DNA of 64,000 bases, from the NCBI RefSeq assembly GCF_965208895.1, contig NZ_OZ242363.1, positions 2,480,001 to 2,544,000 on the forward strand, read 5' to 3'. This document shows positions 44,848 through 54,019 of this stretch, piece by piece. The translations under genes were made by a program, and so were the position numbers. Within the stretch, counting starts at the first letter, position 1; the number at the start of each line of letters is the position of its first letter. This DNA comes from Poriferisodalis sp965208895. Its GTDB lineage: Bacteria; Actinomycetota; Acidimicrobiia; Acidimicrobiales; Poriferisodalaceae. The notes beneath the pieces are model-generated. The model had not been told where the DNA came from. It was given only the letters and a program-made list of their open reading frames with translations, and did no database searches.

Positions 44848-44853
44848 GCCTTC

Positions 44854-44901
44854 GTGTTGATTGTCGACACGAGCGTGCTGTTCGAGGCGCGCAGCCGATG
44901 A
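44854..44901 (+). pseudogene. Decapitated VapC (PIN) toxin: first 15 codons only
   Basis: GTG 44854 opens VLIVDTSVLFEARSR and stops at TGA 44899-44901. LIVDTSVLFEA is the canonical N-terminal strand of a PIN toxin with its first catalytic Asp. No PIN continuation (ExE, DxD motifs) is visible in any plus frame downstream, so the toxin appears to be deleted. Confidence 0.6.
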
Positions 44902-45117
44902 GGCGCTGGTGCCTGTAGTGCTGGCGCCGGTGGCGCGTCGCCCAACGAGCTGCGCAGTCTCCCAGCGAGTAGCGCCACCGAGGCGCTTCATCTCGCGACC
45001 GGCAACCCTCGAGTCGGGAACCGTTGCGTTGCCGCCCAGCACATAACCGCCCTTGTCTGCGGCGGCGAGCCGTGCCCGCTGATCGGCAGGCATGTCGCCG
45101 CCAAGGGGTCCAGCAAG
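44890..45117 (-). pseudogene. Fragment resembling a cell-wall-binding repeat 2 protein
   Basis: In one minus frame the sequence reads GGYVLGGNATVPDS, then MKRLGGATRWETAQLVGRRATG, which fits the cell-wall-binding type 2 repeat pattern ('GG...V...RLaGxdRyxTA'). The frame has no good start, and the open frame continues meaninglessly into the antitoxin region, so it is a remnant. The 44902-45176 interval contains nothing else I can support. Confidence 0.35.
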
Positions 45118-45176
45118 GATTCAGCCGGTAGCCGGACAAACTCGTCATCCCGCGCCGATTCGACGTCCGCTCGGGC

Positions 45177-45578
45177 TTAGGCGGGCACCGATTCGCGAGC
45201 GTCCTGCACCTGTTGGCTGTGCCGTGTCAGCATCGTCGTCGACCGAGTCGACATCGCGGTGCGACGGCCAGCGGCCGCACCCGACAGTTTGCGCCACTGC
45301 GCACCCAGCGCCGCCCCGGCGTCGTGAACGATGTCGAAGACTTCGATATCGGTTTCGGAAGTCGCTACTGGACGCAGCAGCTCGAACGTGATCTCGATCT
45401 CGCCGTCTTCTGCATCCCCGGAAACCACAGGGTCAATGACGCGGTCGTCACCGAGCAGGTGCTCCATGAGATCGCTCACGAATGTGCACACTTCGTCGTA
45501 GGTCAACGGCCTCGCACCGCTTTCGTCCTCGTGCACGATGCCGATCTTGCAGGTTGCCTCGGTGCGTGATCCGCTCAT
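45177..45578 (-). CDS. Hypothetical partner of HicA-like protein
   Basis: A 133-aa protein of unknown family. ATG 45578 has a GAGGAG site 6-11 bases upstream and overlaps the stop of the upstream HicA-like gene as ATGA. The N-terminal ~95 residues are acidic (YDEVCTFVSDLMEHLLGDDR, DAEDGEIEITFELL); the C terminus is basic and Ser/Thr/Arg-rich. The open frame upstream of 45578 is not used. The tight coupling suggests the antitoxin or regulatory member of a two-gene unit. Confidence 0.55.
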   Translation of the reverse strand: MSGSRTEATCKIGIVHEDESGARPLTYDEVCTFVSDLMEHLLGDDRVIDPVVSGDAEDGEIEITFELLRPVATSETDIEVFDIVHDAGAALGAQWRKLSGAAAGRRTAMSTRSTTMLTRHSQQVQDARESVPA

Positions 45579-45805
45579 CCCCACTCCTCGGTCGTCTTGC
45601 AGTTCCTCATTTGGGCTCTTGTGTTTCGAAGGCTGCGATGGTCTGACGGCGTAGCGGACACGGCCACGATGTGCTTGCCGCACTCAGCCGGACAGTACAA
45701 AGCAAAGTGTCTCTTAGTTTTCTTGATGCGCCAACCGCGGTCTTCCGCTCGCCGGAATAGCCGCTCGTAGTCCCGGTTCGGGTGTCGAGGCCGATCGCTT
45801 GCCAT
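45575..45805 (-). CDS. HicA-like small basic protein, possible RNA-binding toxin
   Basis: A 76-aa basic protein. The block DRGWRIKKTKRHFALYCP followed by IVAVSATPSDHRSLRNTRAQ recalls HicA-type mRNA interferases and their double-stranded-RNA-binding-like fold (a 'GWrxxrxxGSHxxyxxP...TPSDxRxxxN' pattern), with a His in the position of the catalytic histidine. It is the first gene of a coupled pair with 45177-45578. Assignment to HicA is by pattern only. Confidence 0.55.
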   Translation of the reverse strand: MASDRPRHPNRDYERLFRRAEDRGWRIKKTKRHFALYCPAECGKHIVAVSATPSDHRSLRNTRAQMRNCKTTEEWG

Positions 45806-45990
45806 GAGCGGCTGACGCTAAAGCGTAGGTGGCGTCCCGTCGCCAGAATTTTCCGCTCAAGCCAGATGCACCCCGACCGCTGGCTCTCACCCGGGCTCGC
45901 CGCAGCCAATCACCTGCTCACCGCCGAGGCCTTGGTGCCCGCAGTGGAAACAGCCACCGGCTCCCTGGCCTGAGAAAGCTCAGCGTGTTG

Positions 45991-46075
45991 CGGAGGGAGG
46001 GGGATTCGAACCCCCGGAGGCTTGCGCCTCAACGGTTTTCAAGACCGTCGCAATCGTCCACTCTGCCACCCCTCC
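45991..46075 (-). tRNA. tRNA-Ser (anticodon TGA)
   Basis: Minus-strand class II tRNA. The acceptor GGAGGGG pairs with TCCCTCC (one G-T pair), the anticodon loop CTTGAAA exposes TGA for UCA codons, the variable arm is long and the T-arm is GGGGGTTCGAATCCCC. The discriminator is G. The interval 45806-45990 has no supported gene. Confidence 0.97.
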
Positions 46076-46191
46076 GCAGGCCAACCTAGCGGCGCGCATC
46101 TGCGGGATCGACAGGCAAGGGGATCGCAGAAGCCCGCTGCGTGGGGCTATCTTGAGTCGGCGCGGCCGCCGCCTTCGGGCTGGTCGTGCAT

Positions 46192-46282
46192 GGAGAGGTG
46201 GCCGAGTCAGGTTGAAGGCGCTTCCCTGCTAAGGAAGTAACTGCCGCAAGGTGGTTCGTGGGTTCGAATCCCACCCTCTCCG
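46192..46282 (+). tRNA. tRNA-Ser (anticodon GCT)
   Basis: Class II tRNA with acceptor GGAGAGG/CCTCTCC, anticodon loop CTGCTAA (GCT, for AGC/AGU codons), a long variable arm and a GGGTTCGAATCCC T-arm. The discriminator is G, followed by CA. It is convergent with the surface-protein gene. Confidence 0.97.
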
Positions 46283-46332
46283 CATCCGTGGTGCCCTCGA
46301 GAACAGGGCCATCGACAGGGCCGGACACTGCG

Positions 46333-49300
46333 TTAGCCGGTGATGGTGGCGGTGGCTGTGGCTGAGTAGTTCGCGGCGCCGATGGTGTACACGACGTGGA
46401 ACGTGACCGACGTGTTGACCCCGGCGGTGGGCACGTTGACGGTCGCGTCGGTGTCGCCGCTGGCGATGCCGACGGTGCGGACGCTGTCGAAGTCGGCACC
46501 GTAGGCGACGAAATAATAGACGGTGACAGCGCCGGTGGAGCGGCAGCTGAGGCTGATCACGAACTCCAGGTCGTCGCCTCGTCGTGCTGCGGCGTCGGCG
46601 ACGGACACCCTCGGTTTGCCGGTGCATGCCGCGACGGCGGGTTCGGGCGGCGGGTCGTCGTCGTCGAGGATCTGCGCGGTCTGTGTCGGCTGCTGTCCGA
46701 TGGTGTAGCCGCTGCCCGCAGCGATGGTGGCGGTGATCGATCCGTCGGGCTCGTCGATGCTGTCGTCGGCGGTGGCGACGGTGAGGGGCGCCGCGGTGGC
46801 GCCTTGGGGGATCGTCACCGTCTGTGTGCCTGTCGTGGCGCCCCAGTCGCCGGTCGCGCTGACCGCCACGTTCACGTCGAGATCGGCCGCTGCCGGCGCC
46901 GAAGCGGTGACGGTGAAGGCTGCGGCGGTTCCTTCGGTGCCGCCCGACGCTGCGGTGATGTCGATCTGCGGCGGCGGTTCGTCGCTGTCGACGATCACCA
47001 CGGTGGTCGAACCGTCCGCGCGCTCGACGCCGTCGGGACCCCACGAGATGCCCATATTCACGCCGTCGGTGCTGCCGTTCAGCGTCGCCGCCCGGCTGCC
47101 GGTGCCATAGGACACGGTGATCTCGTGATCGGCCCAGTCGCTGTCAGCCACAGCAGTCAACGCCAACTCGACGCGTTGGTCGCCCGGGCCGAAGGTCACC
47201 TCGAAGTCGTTCGCGAACGCCGCGTCGGGATCGTTGAGGTCGCGCATCGTCCATTGGGCGCCTTCGTCGCCGCCGGTCACGCTCAACGGCACCGTGAGCG
47301 TCTCCCACGACCGCAGCGTGCGCGTCAGCCCGATGTTGAGCCCGGCCTGGTTGCCGTAGCCGGCGCCGTTCTCGTCGATCGAGGTCGCGAAGAAGATCAT
47401 GTACACCGTCAACGGATCCACATCGTCATCAGCCACCCCCACCGCAGCCGAGCCGTGGACAGCGGAGACCGTGTAGCCCGAGTCCGCGCCGGGCGCGTCC
47501 AACGTCACCGACACCGAGCCGTCGGCCTCGTCCACGCTGTCATCGACGGTGGGCACCGTCAGCGTCGCTGTCGCGGCGCCAGCGGCGAAGCTGACTGTCT
47601 GCGGGCCGGCTGCGGCGCCCCAGTCGCCCTGCGACGACACCGTCACAGACACATCGAGACCAGCGGTCGGCGGCGGATCCGCGGTCAGCGTGAACACCGC
47701 GTCGCCTCCCTCGGTCACATCCGGACCGGCGGCGATGCTCACCACCGGCACCGTCACCGGCGCAGAATCGCCCTCGTCTGGCACGGGGGCGTCCTGAGGC
47801 ACCGGAGCGTCCTGGGGCGTGGAACCGTCACCTGGTGAGGGCGCATCGTCCGCTGCCGGGGCCTTCGCGGCCTCCAGCGCCGTCAGCTCGGCTACGACCT
47901 CGTCCCATACCGGGCTGCTGTGGGTGTCGGCCATCTGCTGAGCCTGCTCCGCTGTCATCGCGCCCCCGGCGACGCCAGCCGCGTCGAGCACCCCGAACGC
48001 GGCCAGCACCCGCTGCCAGCGATTCACATGCGCCGAGCCGTGATGGGTCTGCGAAGCCAGATACTCCACCTTCGCCACCACAGCAGGATCGACCGCGTAA
48101 CCCTGCGGCGCCGCATCACTCGCATCCCCATCAGCGTCAGCGACTGGCTCGTCCGCAGCGCCGCCGTCCGCGTCAGTGTCGTCGCTGTCACCGTCACCGT
48201 CGTCGCTGACGGGCACCACCACGATCGTGATCCCCCCCGACCGCTGCGCCACCGGATCCAGCGGACAGTACGGCTCACCGTCAGCAGTGTCGATCCCCGG
48301 CTTGTCCGCGCAATACTTCAGCACCGGATACTGCGACGACGACCCGAAATCCCACGGATCATCACCCGCGCCGCCGAAATCGCCGTCAGCACCCACATCG
48401 ACATTCCAGTCCGCGTAGATGCCCGCATAACCCGTCGGCGCCTGCAACTGCGCAGTCGTGTAACCCGTCCCGAACCCCGGGCTGGTGGCCTGACCCGTGG
48501 CCTCGGTATCCCAGTAATTCGAGCCTTCTGCAGGCGGGACTTTCGAGTTGTTGATCCGGCCACCCAGCCCGCCGACGCCGTTGGCTCCCTGCGGCGCCGA
48601 AACCCGTCCGGTTGCATAGCTGGCACGCGGCCAGTCGACCGGCAAGGGGTACCACATCGTTCCGAGCAGGCCGCCGACAGACTTCACTAACGCTCCGCGT
48701 GCCATGCATACGGAGGTTCCGACGGCGGTCACCGAACCGGTCGCATAGGCCGCCCGGACGTGGCCGACGACCCGCTGCCCGATGAACCCACCCCCTTTAC
48801 AGCGTGCCGTCACGCTGCCGGTGGCGTAGCTCGCAACAGCACCGGAGCCGTTGAGCATGCCGACCAATCCGCCCACCAGCGCCTCGCCCGACACGTCGCC
48901 GGTGGCGTAACTCTCGATCACAAAGCTGTCGTTCCAACTCGACCCGACCAGGCCCCCAACATTGGACCCGGTGCCGGTCACGTCGACATCGGACCAGGCA
49001 CCGCTGAGGTGGGCCCGCTCCACCGAGCCTGCCAGCGCCCCCACACGCTGGTTGCCTCGCACCCCGCTGTCAGGGTTGAGGGCGGGCAGGCCGACATTGC
49101 GCACATGCGCCCCTGGGCCGACATAGCCGAACAGCCCCACGTACCGACGATCAGGGTCGTCGATGAACAGGTTCGCAATCGTGCGGCCGTTGCCCTCGAA
49201 CACCCCGGTGAACATGCGAGCACGAGGATTCGGCCGGTCCCCCAAGTAGCTGGTCCTTACATGGTCGGCGAAGCGCTCATCCGCGCCTTCGTCGCGGATC

Positions 49301-49830
49301 GCCTCCCCACCCATCAACGGAAACCAGCCCTTGCCGCCGTTCCAGAAGGCGTCGCCTGCGTCGGCCTGCCCGTTCGCGTTCGTGTCGAAGTCCAAGTCGG
49401 CGACGAGCTCATAGCCCGAACAACCATCAGACGGGCAGCCCATCCCCGCCGCCGCATCGGGGAACGCTGCCGCATGCTTCGCGGCCCCGTCGGGGTCATG
49501 ACCGGTGCGGCCGTGTTGATCAGGCGGATACACATCAGCGGCACCGTCGCCGTCGAGATCCCACCGGATCGCGTTCAACTGCGCCAAGCCCGAAACCTCG
49601 ATCAACCCGTCATCGTCCGCGTCGTAATCCACCGCCGAAGGGGGATCTTGCGCCCACGCCGGACCAGCCGACACCGGCACCACCAGCCCAGCCGCCAACA
49701 CCGAAACCACAGCAGCAGCCGCCCAACGCCGCCAAGCCCTCGACCGCCGCGGCACCGCCCGACGGCCATCCCCAGCAGAACCCGAACCGCTGCCCCGGCC
49801 CCGATCAGTCCCTCCTGCCACCATGACCAC
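46333..49830 (-). CDS. Secreted GLUG-repeat / Calx-beta surface protein
   Basis: A 1,165-aa secreted protein. The signal peptide (VVSVLAAGLVVPVSA, ending PAWA before QDPPS) is in frame. Residues ~50-470 contain repeated YATGxVS and VGGLVGxxxxG motifs typical of GLUG repeats of surface and adhesin proteins. A linker with DGDGDSDDTDADGG follows. Two Calx-beta-type domains (VVSIAAGPDVTEGGDAVFTL; the ITAASGGTEGTAAAFTVTAS one), a ~150-residue VYMIFFATSIDENG module and a terminal Cys-pair domain end the chain. The last ~370 residues are closely related to the C terminus of the giant protease at 20206. No LPXTG motif is seen. Adhesion or matrix function is inferred. Confidence 0.85.
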   Translation of the reverse strand: MVMVAGGTDRGRGSGSGSAGDGRRAVPRRSRAWRRWAAAAVVSVLAAGLVVPVSAGPAWAQDPPSAVDYDADDDGLIEVSGLAQLNAIRWDLDGDGAADVYPPDQHGRTGHDPDGAAKHAAAFPDAAAGMGCPSDGCSGYELVADLDFDTNANGQADAGDAFWNGGKGWFPLMGGEAIRDEGADERFADHVRTSYLGDRPNPRARMFTGVFEGNGRTIANLFIDDPDRRYVGLFGYVGPGAHVRNVGLPALNPDSGVRGNQRVGALAGSVERAHLSGAWSDVDVTGTGSNVGGLVGSSWNDSFVIESYATGDVSGEALVGGLVGMLNGSGAVASYATGSVTARCKGGGFIGQRVVGHVRAAYATGSVTAVGTSVCMARGALVKSVGGLLGTMWYPLPVDWPRASYATGRVSAPQGANGVGGLGGRINNSKVPPAEGSNYWDTEATGQATSPGFGTGYTTAQLQAPTGYAGIYADWNVDVGADGDFGGAGDDPWDFGSSSQYPVLKYCADKPGIDTADGEPYCPLDPVAQRSGGITIVVVPVSDDGDGDSDDTDADGGAADEPVADADGDASDAAPQGYAVDPAVVAKVEYLASQTHHGSAHVNRWQRVLAAFGVLDAAGVAGGAMTAEQAQQMADTHSSPVWDEVVAELTALEAAKAPAADDAPSPGDGSTPQDAPVPQDAPVPDEGDSAPVTVPVVSIAAGPDVTEGGDAVFTLTADPPPTAGLDVSVTVSSQGDWGAAAGPQTVSFAAGAATATLTVPTVDDSVDEADGSVSVTLDAPGADSGYTVSAVHGSAAVGVADDDVDPLTVYMIFFATSIDENGAGYGNQAGLNIGLTRTLRSWETLTVPLSVTGGDEGAQWTMRDLNDPDAAFANDFEVTFGPGDQRVELALTAVADSDWADHEITVSYGTGSRAATLNGSTDGVNMGISWGPDGVERADGSTTVVIVDSDEPPPQIDITAASGGTEGTAAAFTVTASAPAAADLDVNVAVSATGDWGATTGTQTVTIPQGATAAPLTVATADDSIDEPDGSITATIAAGSGYTIGQQPTQTAQILDDDDPPPEPAVAACTGKPRVSVADAAARRGDDLEFVISLSCRSTGAVTVYYFVAYGADFDSVRTVGIASGDTDATVNVPTAGVNTSVTFHVVYTIGAANYSATATATITG

Positions 49831-50186
49831 CGTCCCTTGGCGCTGCTGTGTCGCATCGGACGGGACCGCGCCACGATCCCGTCACGATCACCTAACACTA
49901 GGCAAGCAAACACCGGTGTACGCGACGCCCCTCGACACGCCACAACAGCAGCGCCACGGCGCAGACGGGCGCTTCAAGCCGCGAGCAGACCCAGCGGGTG
50001 TCGTCGAAGGGTCACGAGCGTCACGGGGTGCGCCAGTTCCACGGTCGCTACTCAGTCGGCGACGACGACGATCTGCGGGGCGTCACACGGGCAACCAAGT
50101 CCGCGCCGAAAACCTCGCACGACGGAGACGGCCCGCCACCCCCAAGACCGCATGACCAACCCGCGCAAACGTTGATGAACACCGCA
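49831..50186 (-). other. Intergenic region upstream of surface protein
   Basis: 356 bp with no ORF I can support; the open frames here are arginine-rich shadows. It should hold the promoter of the surface-protein gene (minus strand) and the 3' end of the LLM gene. A short imperfect palindrome CCTAACACTAGG lies at about 49891-49902. Confidence 0.4.
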
Positions 50187-51290
50187 TTAGGCGGCCTGCA
50201 CCGCGGGCAGCACTTCGCTCTCCACGAGCTGGCGTGCAGCGATGCCCTCGGGAGTGTCGTAGGTGTTCTCGTTGAACTGGGCGGCGAGCAGGACCTTGTC
50301 GATGCCCAGCGAACGCAGCTCCTCCAGCTTCTCGATGCACCGATCAGGTGGGCCGACCACGCCGAACCGGTCCATGAACTCGTCGGTGAGCGTTGCTGCC
50401 TGCGGCGACTGATTCCGCGAATGCGTGCCCATGTCATAGGCCTCGTGCAGCTTGCGCAGCGTGTCGGCCGTCTCGTCCGACGTCGGCCCGATCGGCGTGC
50501 CGCCCTGCATCAGCTGGAAGCGGGCGAACACCGACATCGGACCCCTGATCAGATCGCGTGCAGCGTCGAGGTCGCGGGCGCATCCCATGTTCACGTACGC
50601 ACCGAACTTGACGCCATCGGGATCGAGCCCGGCATCGCGCCGGGCCGCCTTCGCGACCTCGATGCCCCACGCGAGACGCTCGGGGTCGGCACCGAGGGCG
50701 AACATCACCCGGTCGGCATGGACCGCGGAGATGCCGATCACCCGCGGCCCGGTGGCGGCTACCTCGACAGGCACCTTGCGGGGGCCGATGGCGGCGTCAT
50801 CGAAAGACAGCGTGCCCCACGCGATGCGGCTGGTCCCCGGGCCCTCCGCCAGCTCCAGTGCATCGGCCGCAGGAGCGACCTCGAGCGGGATGTCGATCTC
50901 GTCGAACGGCACCTCGCCGCCGCTGAGATACGCCTGCAATTGCTTGAGATGACGTTCGAAGTGCTTCAGACGCCCCGGTGCCCGCCCGAGATGCACCAAG
51001 CACGAATCGCCCCGGCCGATGCCGAACACCATGCGCCCGCCCGACGCCTGGTCCACGCTCAGCACAGCGCAAGCATTCACGGCCGCGACGCGGGTGACGG
51101 AATTCCCGACGGCGATGCCGAGCTCGATTCGCTCGGTCACCGTTGCGGCAAGGGCGAGCGCAACGTACGCATCGCCGGTGAGGTTCTGAGAGTCGACCAC
51201 CGCCAATCCGTGCCAGCCCGCCTCTTCAGCCTCGGCAGCCACATCCCGAATCTGCAGCGGTGTCGGAAAGGCGTGCTTCCAGAGTTCCAT
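50187..51290 (-). CDS. LLM-class flavin-dependent oxidoreductase
   Basis: A 367-aa luciferase-like (bacterial luciferase/F420-dependent) protein with the TIM-barrel pattern: DVAAEAEEAGWHGLAVVDS, ATVTERIELGIAVGNSVTR, FGIGRGDSCLVHLGRAP and the C-terminal GVVGPPDRCIEKLEELRSLGID. The spacing resembles F420-dependent methylene-tetrahydromethanopterin-reductase-like enzymes, so F420 is a likelier cofactor than FMN in an actinobacterium, but this is an inference. ATG 51290. Substrate unknown. Confidence 0.87.
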   Translation of the reverse strand: MELWKHAFPTPLQIRDVAAEAEEAGWHGLAVVDSQNLTGDAYVALALAATVTERIELGIAVGNSVTRVAAVNACAVLSVDQASGGRMVFGIGRGDSCLVHLGRAPGRLKHFERHLKQLQAYLSGGEVPFDEIDIPLEVAPAADALELAEGPGTSRIAWGTLSFDDAAIGPRKVPVEVAATGPRVIGISAVHADRVMFALGADPERLAWGIEVAKAARRDAGLDPDGVKFGAYVNMGCARDLDAARDLIRGPMSVFARFQLMQGGTPIGPTSDETADTLRKLHEAYDMGTHSRNQSPQAATLTDEFMDRFGVVGPPDRCIEKLEELRSLGIDKVLLAAQFNENTYDTPEGIAARQLVESEVLPAVQAA

Positions 51291-51435
51291 GGTCGTCTCC
51301 TGTCGTCGCCGTGCTCAGATCAACGAACGCTAGTAAACGGCTCTGAAATGCGCCGAGGCTCGACACGCTGCCCGCACCGCGCCTTACGAGGCGTACCGTT
51401 GATGCGAACATTTGGTGACGAGGACCTAGACCCGC

Positions 51436-53124
51436 ATGAGAAACCGGCTGCTTCGCTTCGCGACGTATATCGCCGTGGGCGTCGCCACCGGATTCATCGT
51501 CGCAATGGTGGCGCTGCTCGCCGAGAAGGTGCTGCTGGCACAGGTGCTGCACCTGCCTCCTTGGCAGCGGGTGATCGCACCAGCTCTGGGACTGTGGGGA
51601 GCGGTCATCATGCTGCGCTGGGCCGACGCGGGCCGCCGGCTCTCGCCGTCCACCTCCGAGGAGTACATCCGAGCGTTTCACGACCGCACACATCCCATGC
51701 GCTTCCGCGACCTGCCGTTCCGGCTGGCCGCCGGCATCGTCACCGTCGGATCCGGTGGTGCGGTCGGCCTCGAGGGCCCCTCCATCTACGCCGGTGCCAC
51801 CGCCGGGAATGCCATACAGCGTGTCACGCGGCGGCTGTTCCGCAACCGGGAGGGGTATGCGCTGCTCGTGGCCGGCGCCGCCGCGGGCGTGAGCGCCATC
51901 TTCCAGGCACCGGCCACCGGGGTGCTGTTCGCGCTCGAAGCCCCCTACAAGAGCGACCTGGGTCGCCGCGCATTGCTGCCCGCCTTGCTCTCGAGCGCTT
52001 CGAGCTACGTCGTGTACGTGCTGGTCACCGACTTCCATGACCGGCCGTTCGAGATCGGCACCGAATTGGTGAGGGTCGGTTTCGGCCGCCGGGAACTGCT
52101 GGGCGCAGCAGTCGTGGGGGCTCTGTGCGGGCTCGCAGCAAAAGTGTTCTGCCAGATCCTGAAACATGCCAAGAGGATTCAGGAGTCTGACCGGCCCTGG
52201 TGGCTGGTGGCGCTCTGCGGCGGCGCGATTCTGTCGGGCTTGGCCGCGCTGAGCGAGATCCTCTTCGACGAGCCCTTGTCGTTGGGGCCGACTGCGGAGG
52301 GTCAACTGGTGGACTGGTCGATCGAGCCCGAACAGTCGCTGGTGTTCTTAGGAGCGCTGCTGGCGATCCGCGTTGTGGCGACGTCGACCGTGCTCGCGAG
52401 CGGAGGCGTGGGCGGCGTGTTCATCCCGCTCGCCGTCTTCGGGCTGATCGTGGGTCGCCTGGTGGGCGGCTGGATCGAGCTGGGTCCCGAGTCGCTGGCG
52501 TTCTTCCCGTTCATCGGGGTGGCAGCGTTCCTGGCAGCGGGTTACCGCACCCCGCTGGCGGCGGTGATGTTCGTCGCCGAATCCACCGGTGCGCCCGCGT
52601 TTGTGGTGCCGGCCTTAGTGGCCGTGGCCGTGTCGCAGGTGCTCATCGGCGGTTCGTCGGTGTCGCAGTACCAGCGCGACAGTCGCACGGGGCACCTCGA
52701 GCGGCGCCTGGAGATGCCGGTCAACTCCGCGATGTCCACCGATGTGCCCACAGTGAATGCCGACGCACCGCTGGCTGATTTCGTGTGGGGCATCGCGCTG
52801 CCCCGCAAGCAACTCGAAGCCGTCGTCGTGGGGCCAGAGCGCGATTTTCTGGGGGTGATCCGGCTCAGCGACACCCGCGATGTGGATCGCAACGACTGGA
52901 TGTCGGTGACCTGCGGCGAGGTGATGGCGACCGACATCACCCCCGCACGCCCGTCGTGGACGCTGCGCGAGGTCACCGAAGCAATGGCAGACGCAGACAT
53001 CGAGATGTATCCCGTGATCGACAGCGGCGGTCGGATCGCGGGCGTCGTCACCGAAAATGCAATTGTCAAGCTGGTCGACTTCCTCAACGAGACGCAGGGC
53101 AATGAAACGCAGGGCGGCCGGTGA
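51436..53124 (+). CDS. CLC-family chloride channel / transporter with CBS domains
   Basis: A 562-aa protein with about 10-12 membrane segments and the CLC selectivity motifs GSGGAVGLEGPSIY (residues ~103-116, keeping the gating Glu of the GxEGP motif) and GGVGGVFIPLAVFG. The C-terminal ~130 residues form two CBS-like units (MSTDVPTVNADAPLADF; VMATDITPARPSWTLREVTE and on to IAGVVTENAIVKLV), which usually sense nucleotides. Probably a Cl-/H+ antiporter. The stop overlaps the nitroreductase start by 4 bp (GTGA). Confidence 0.92.
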   Translation: MRNRLLRFATYIAVGVATGFIVAMVALLAEKVLLAQVLHLPPWQRVIAPALGLWGAVIMLRWADAGRRLSPSTSEEYIRAFHDRTHPMRFRDLPFRLAAGIVTVGSGGAVGLEGPSIYAGATAGNAIQRVTRRLFRNREGYALLVAGAAAGVSAIFQAPATGVLFALEAPYKSDLGRRALLPALLSSASSYVVYVLVTDFHDRPFEIGTELVRVGFGRRELLGAAVVGALCGLAAKVFCQILKHAKRIQESDRPWWLVALCGGAILSGLAALSEILFDEPLSLGPTAEGQLVDWSIEPEQSLVFLGALLAIRVVATSTVLASGGVGGVFIPLAVFGLIVGRLVGGWIELGPESLAFFPFIGVAAFLAAGYRTPLAAVMFVAESTGAPAFVVPALVAVAVSQVLIGGSSVSQYQRDSRTGHLERRLEMPVNSAMSTDVPTVNADAPLADFVWGIALPRKQLEAVVVGPERDFLGVIRLSDTRDVDRNDWMSVTCGEVMATDITPARPSWTLREVTEAMADADIEMYPVIDSGGRIAGVVTENAIVKLVDFLNETQGNETQGGR

Positions 53125-53915
53125 GCTCGCCAGAACAGAGCAGGGCAGGGCCGATGATGAGTGAAGCGGAGGCGGGAACGGGAGCTGGCGGCGAGACGGC
53201 CGCTGAGCCCAGCAGCGGGGCGATCGGGTTGCTGGAAGGACTGGCGACTACCCGCGCCATACGCCGCTACCTGCCCGACCCGATTCCCGACGAGGACTTG
53301 GCGACGATCATGTGGCATGCCGGGCGCGCCCCAAGCGGTTCGAACCGGCAGATGTTCCGCTTTGTCGTGCTGCGCGATGGGCCCGTCGCCAGGCAAGCCA
53401 AGGCGCTGCTGGGTGAGTGCTTCCGCGACGGCTGGAACGCCAAGCGTTCCGGCGACGGCTACACCGAAGGCTCCGGAGCGGCCGACGACTCGCCGAAGGC
53501 TCGCATGGCCCGGACCATGCAACACTTCGTTGATCACTTCGAGCACACGCCCGTGGTGATCTTGGCGTGCCTGGTGCGCTACCGCAAGCCCACCTTCACC
53601 GAGGGCGCATCGGTGTTCCCGGCGGTGCAGAACCTGTTGCTGGCAGCCCGGGCGCTGGGATACGGCGGCGTCATCACCGGCTGGCACCGCGATGTCGAAG
53701 ACGAGCTGCGCGATCTGGTTGGCATTCCCGACGGCGTTGCCATCCACGCAACGATCCCGCTCGGGCGGCCGGCAGGGCGCCACGGACCGGTACGGCGCCG
53801 GCCGTTGCGCGAGGTCGTCTACGAGGATCGCTGGGAGCAGGACGCGCCTTGGGCGGTCGACCCGCCAGACACTCGTTTCACCTCTGCAGGCCCGCCACCC
53901 GGCTCACCGACCTGA
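53121..53915 (+). CDS. Nitroreductase family protein
   Basis: A 264-aa FMN-dependent oxidoreductase. The ATTRAIRRYLPDPIPDEDL opening, RAPSGSNRQMFRFVVL (FMN-binding Arg/Ser/Asn) and VFPAVQNLLLAARALGYGGV, then GIPDGVAIHATIPLG, are family signatures. The first ~35 residues are low complexity. GTG 53121 overlaps the CLC gene; an ATG at 53154 (MMSEAE region) is an alternative. Possible substrates include nitroaromatics or quinones. Confidence 0.87.
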   Translation: MSSPEQSRAGPMMSEAEAGTGAGGETAAEPSSGAIGLLEGLATTRAIRRYLPDPIPDEDLATIMWHAGRAPSGSNRQMFRFVVLRDGPVARQAKALLGECFRDGWNAKRSGDGYTEGSGAADDSPKARMARTMQHFVDHFEHTPVVILACLVRYRKPTFTEGASVFPAVQNLLLAARALGYGGVITGWHRDVEDELRDLVGIPDGVAIHATIPLGRPAGRHGPVRRRPLREVVYEDRWEQDAPWAVDPPDTRFTSAGPPPGSPT

Positions 53916-54019
53916 GATAGCAGCCCTCAGATGCGGCGCTTCCACGAACCCGTCCGTTTCCGCGCCCAAAGCGCATGCACTGCCGCTGTCAGTGTCTACT
54001 TGGCAAGTACGGTCGCACC

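Noticed and set aside
44257..45093. 278-residue minus-strand frame as one gene
   Set aside because: Its middle is the reverse of the antitoxin gene and the two ends resemble unrelated families; treated as two remnants.
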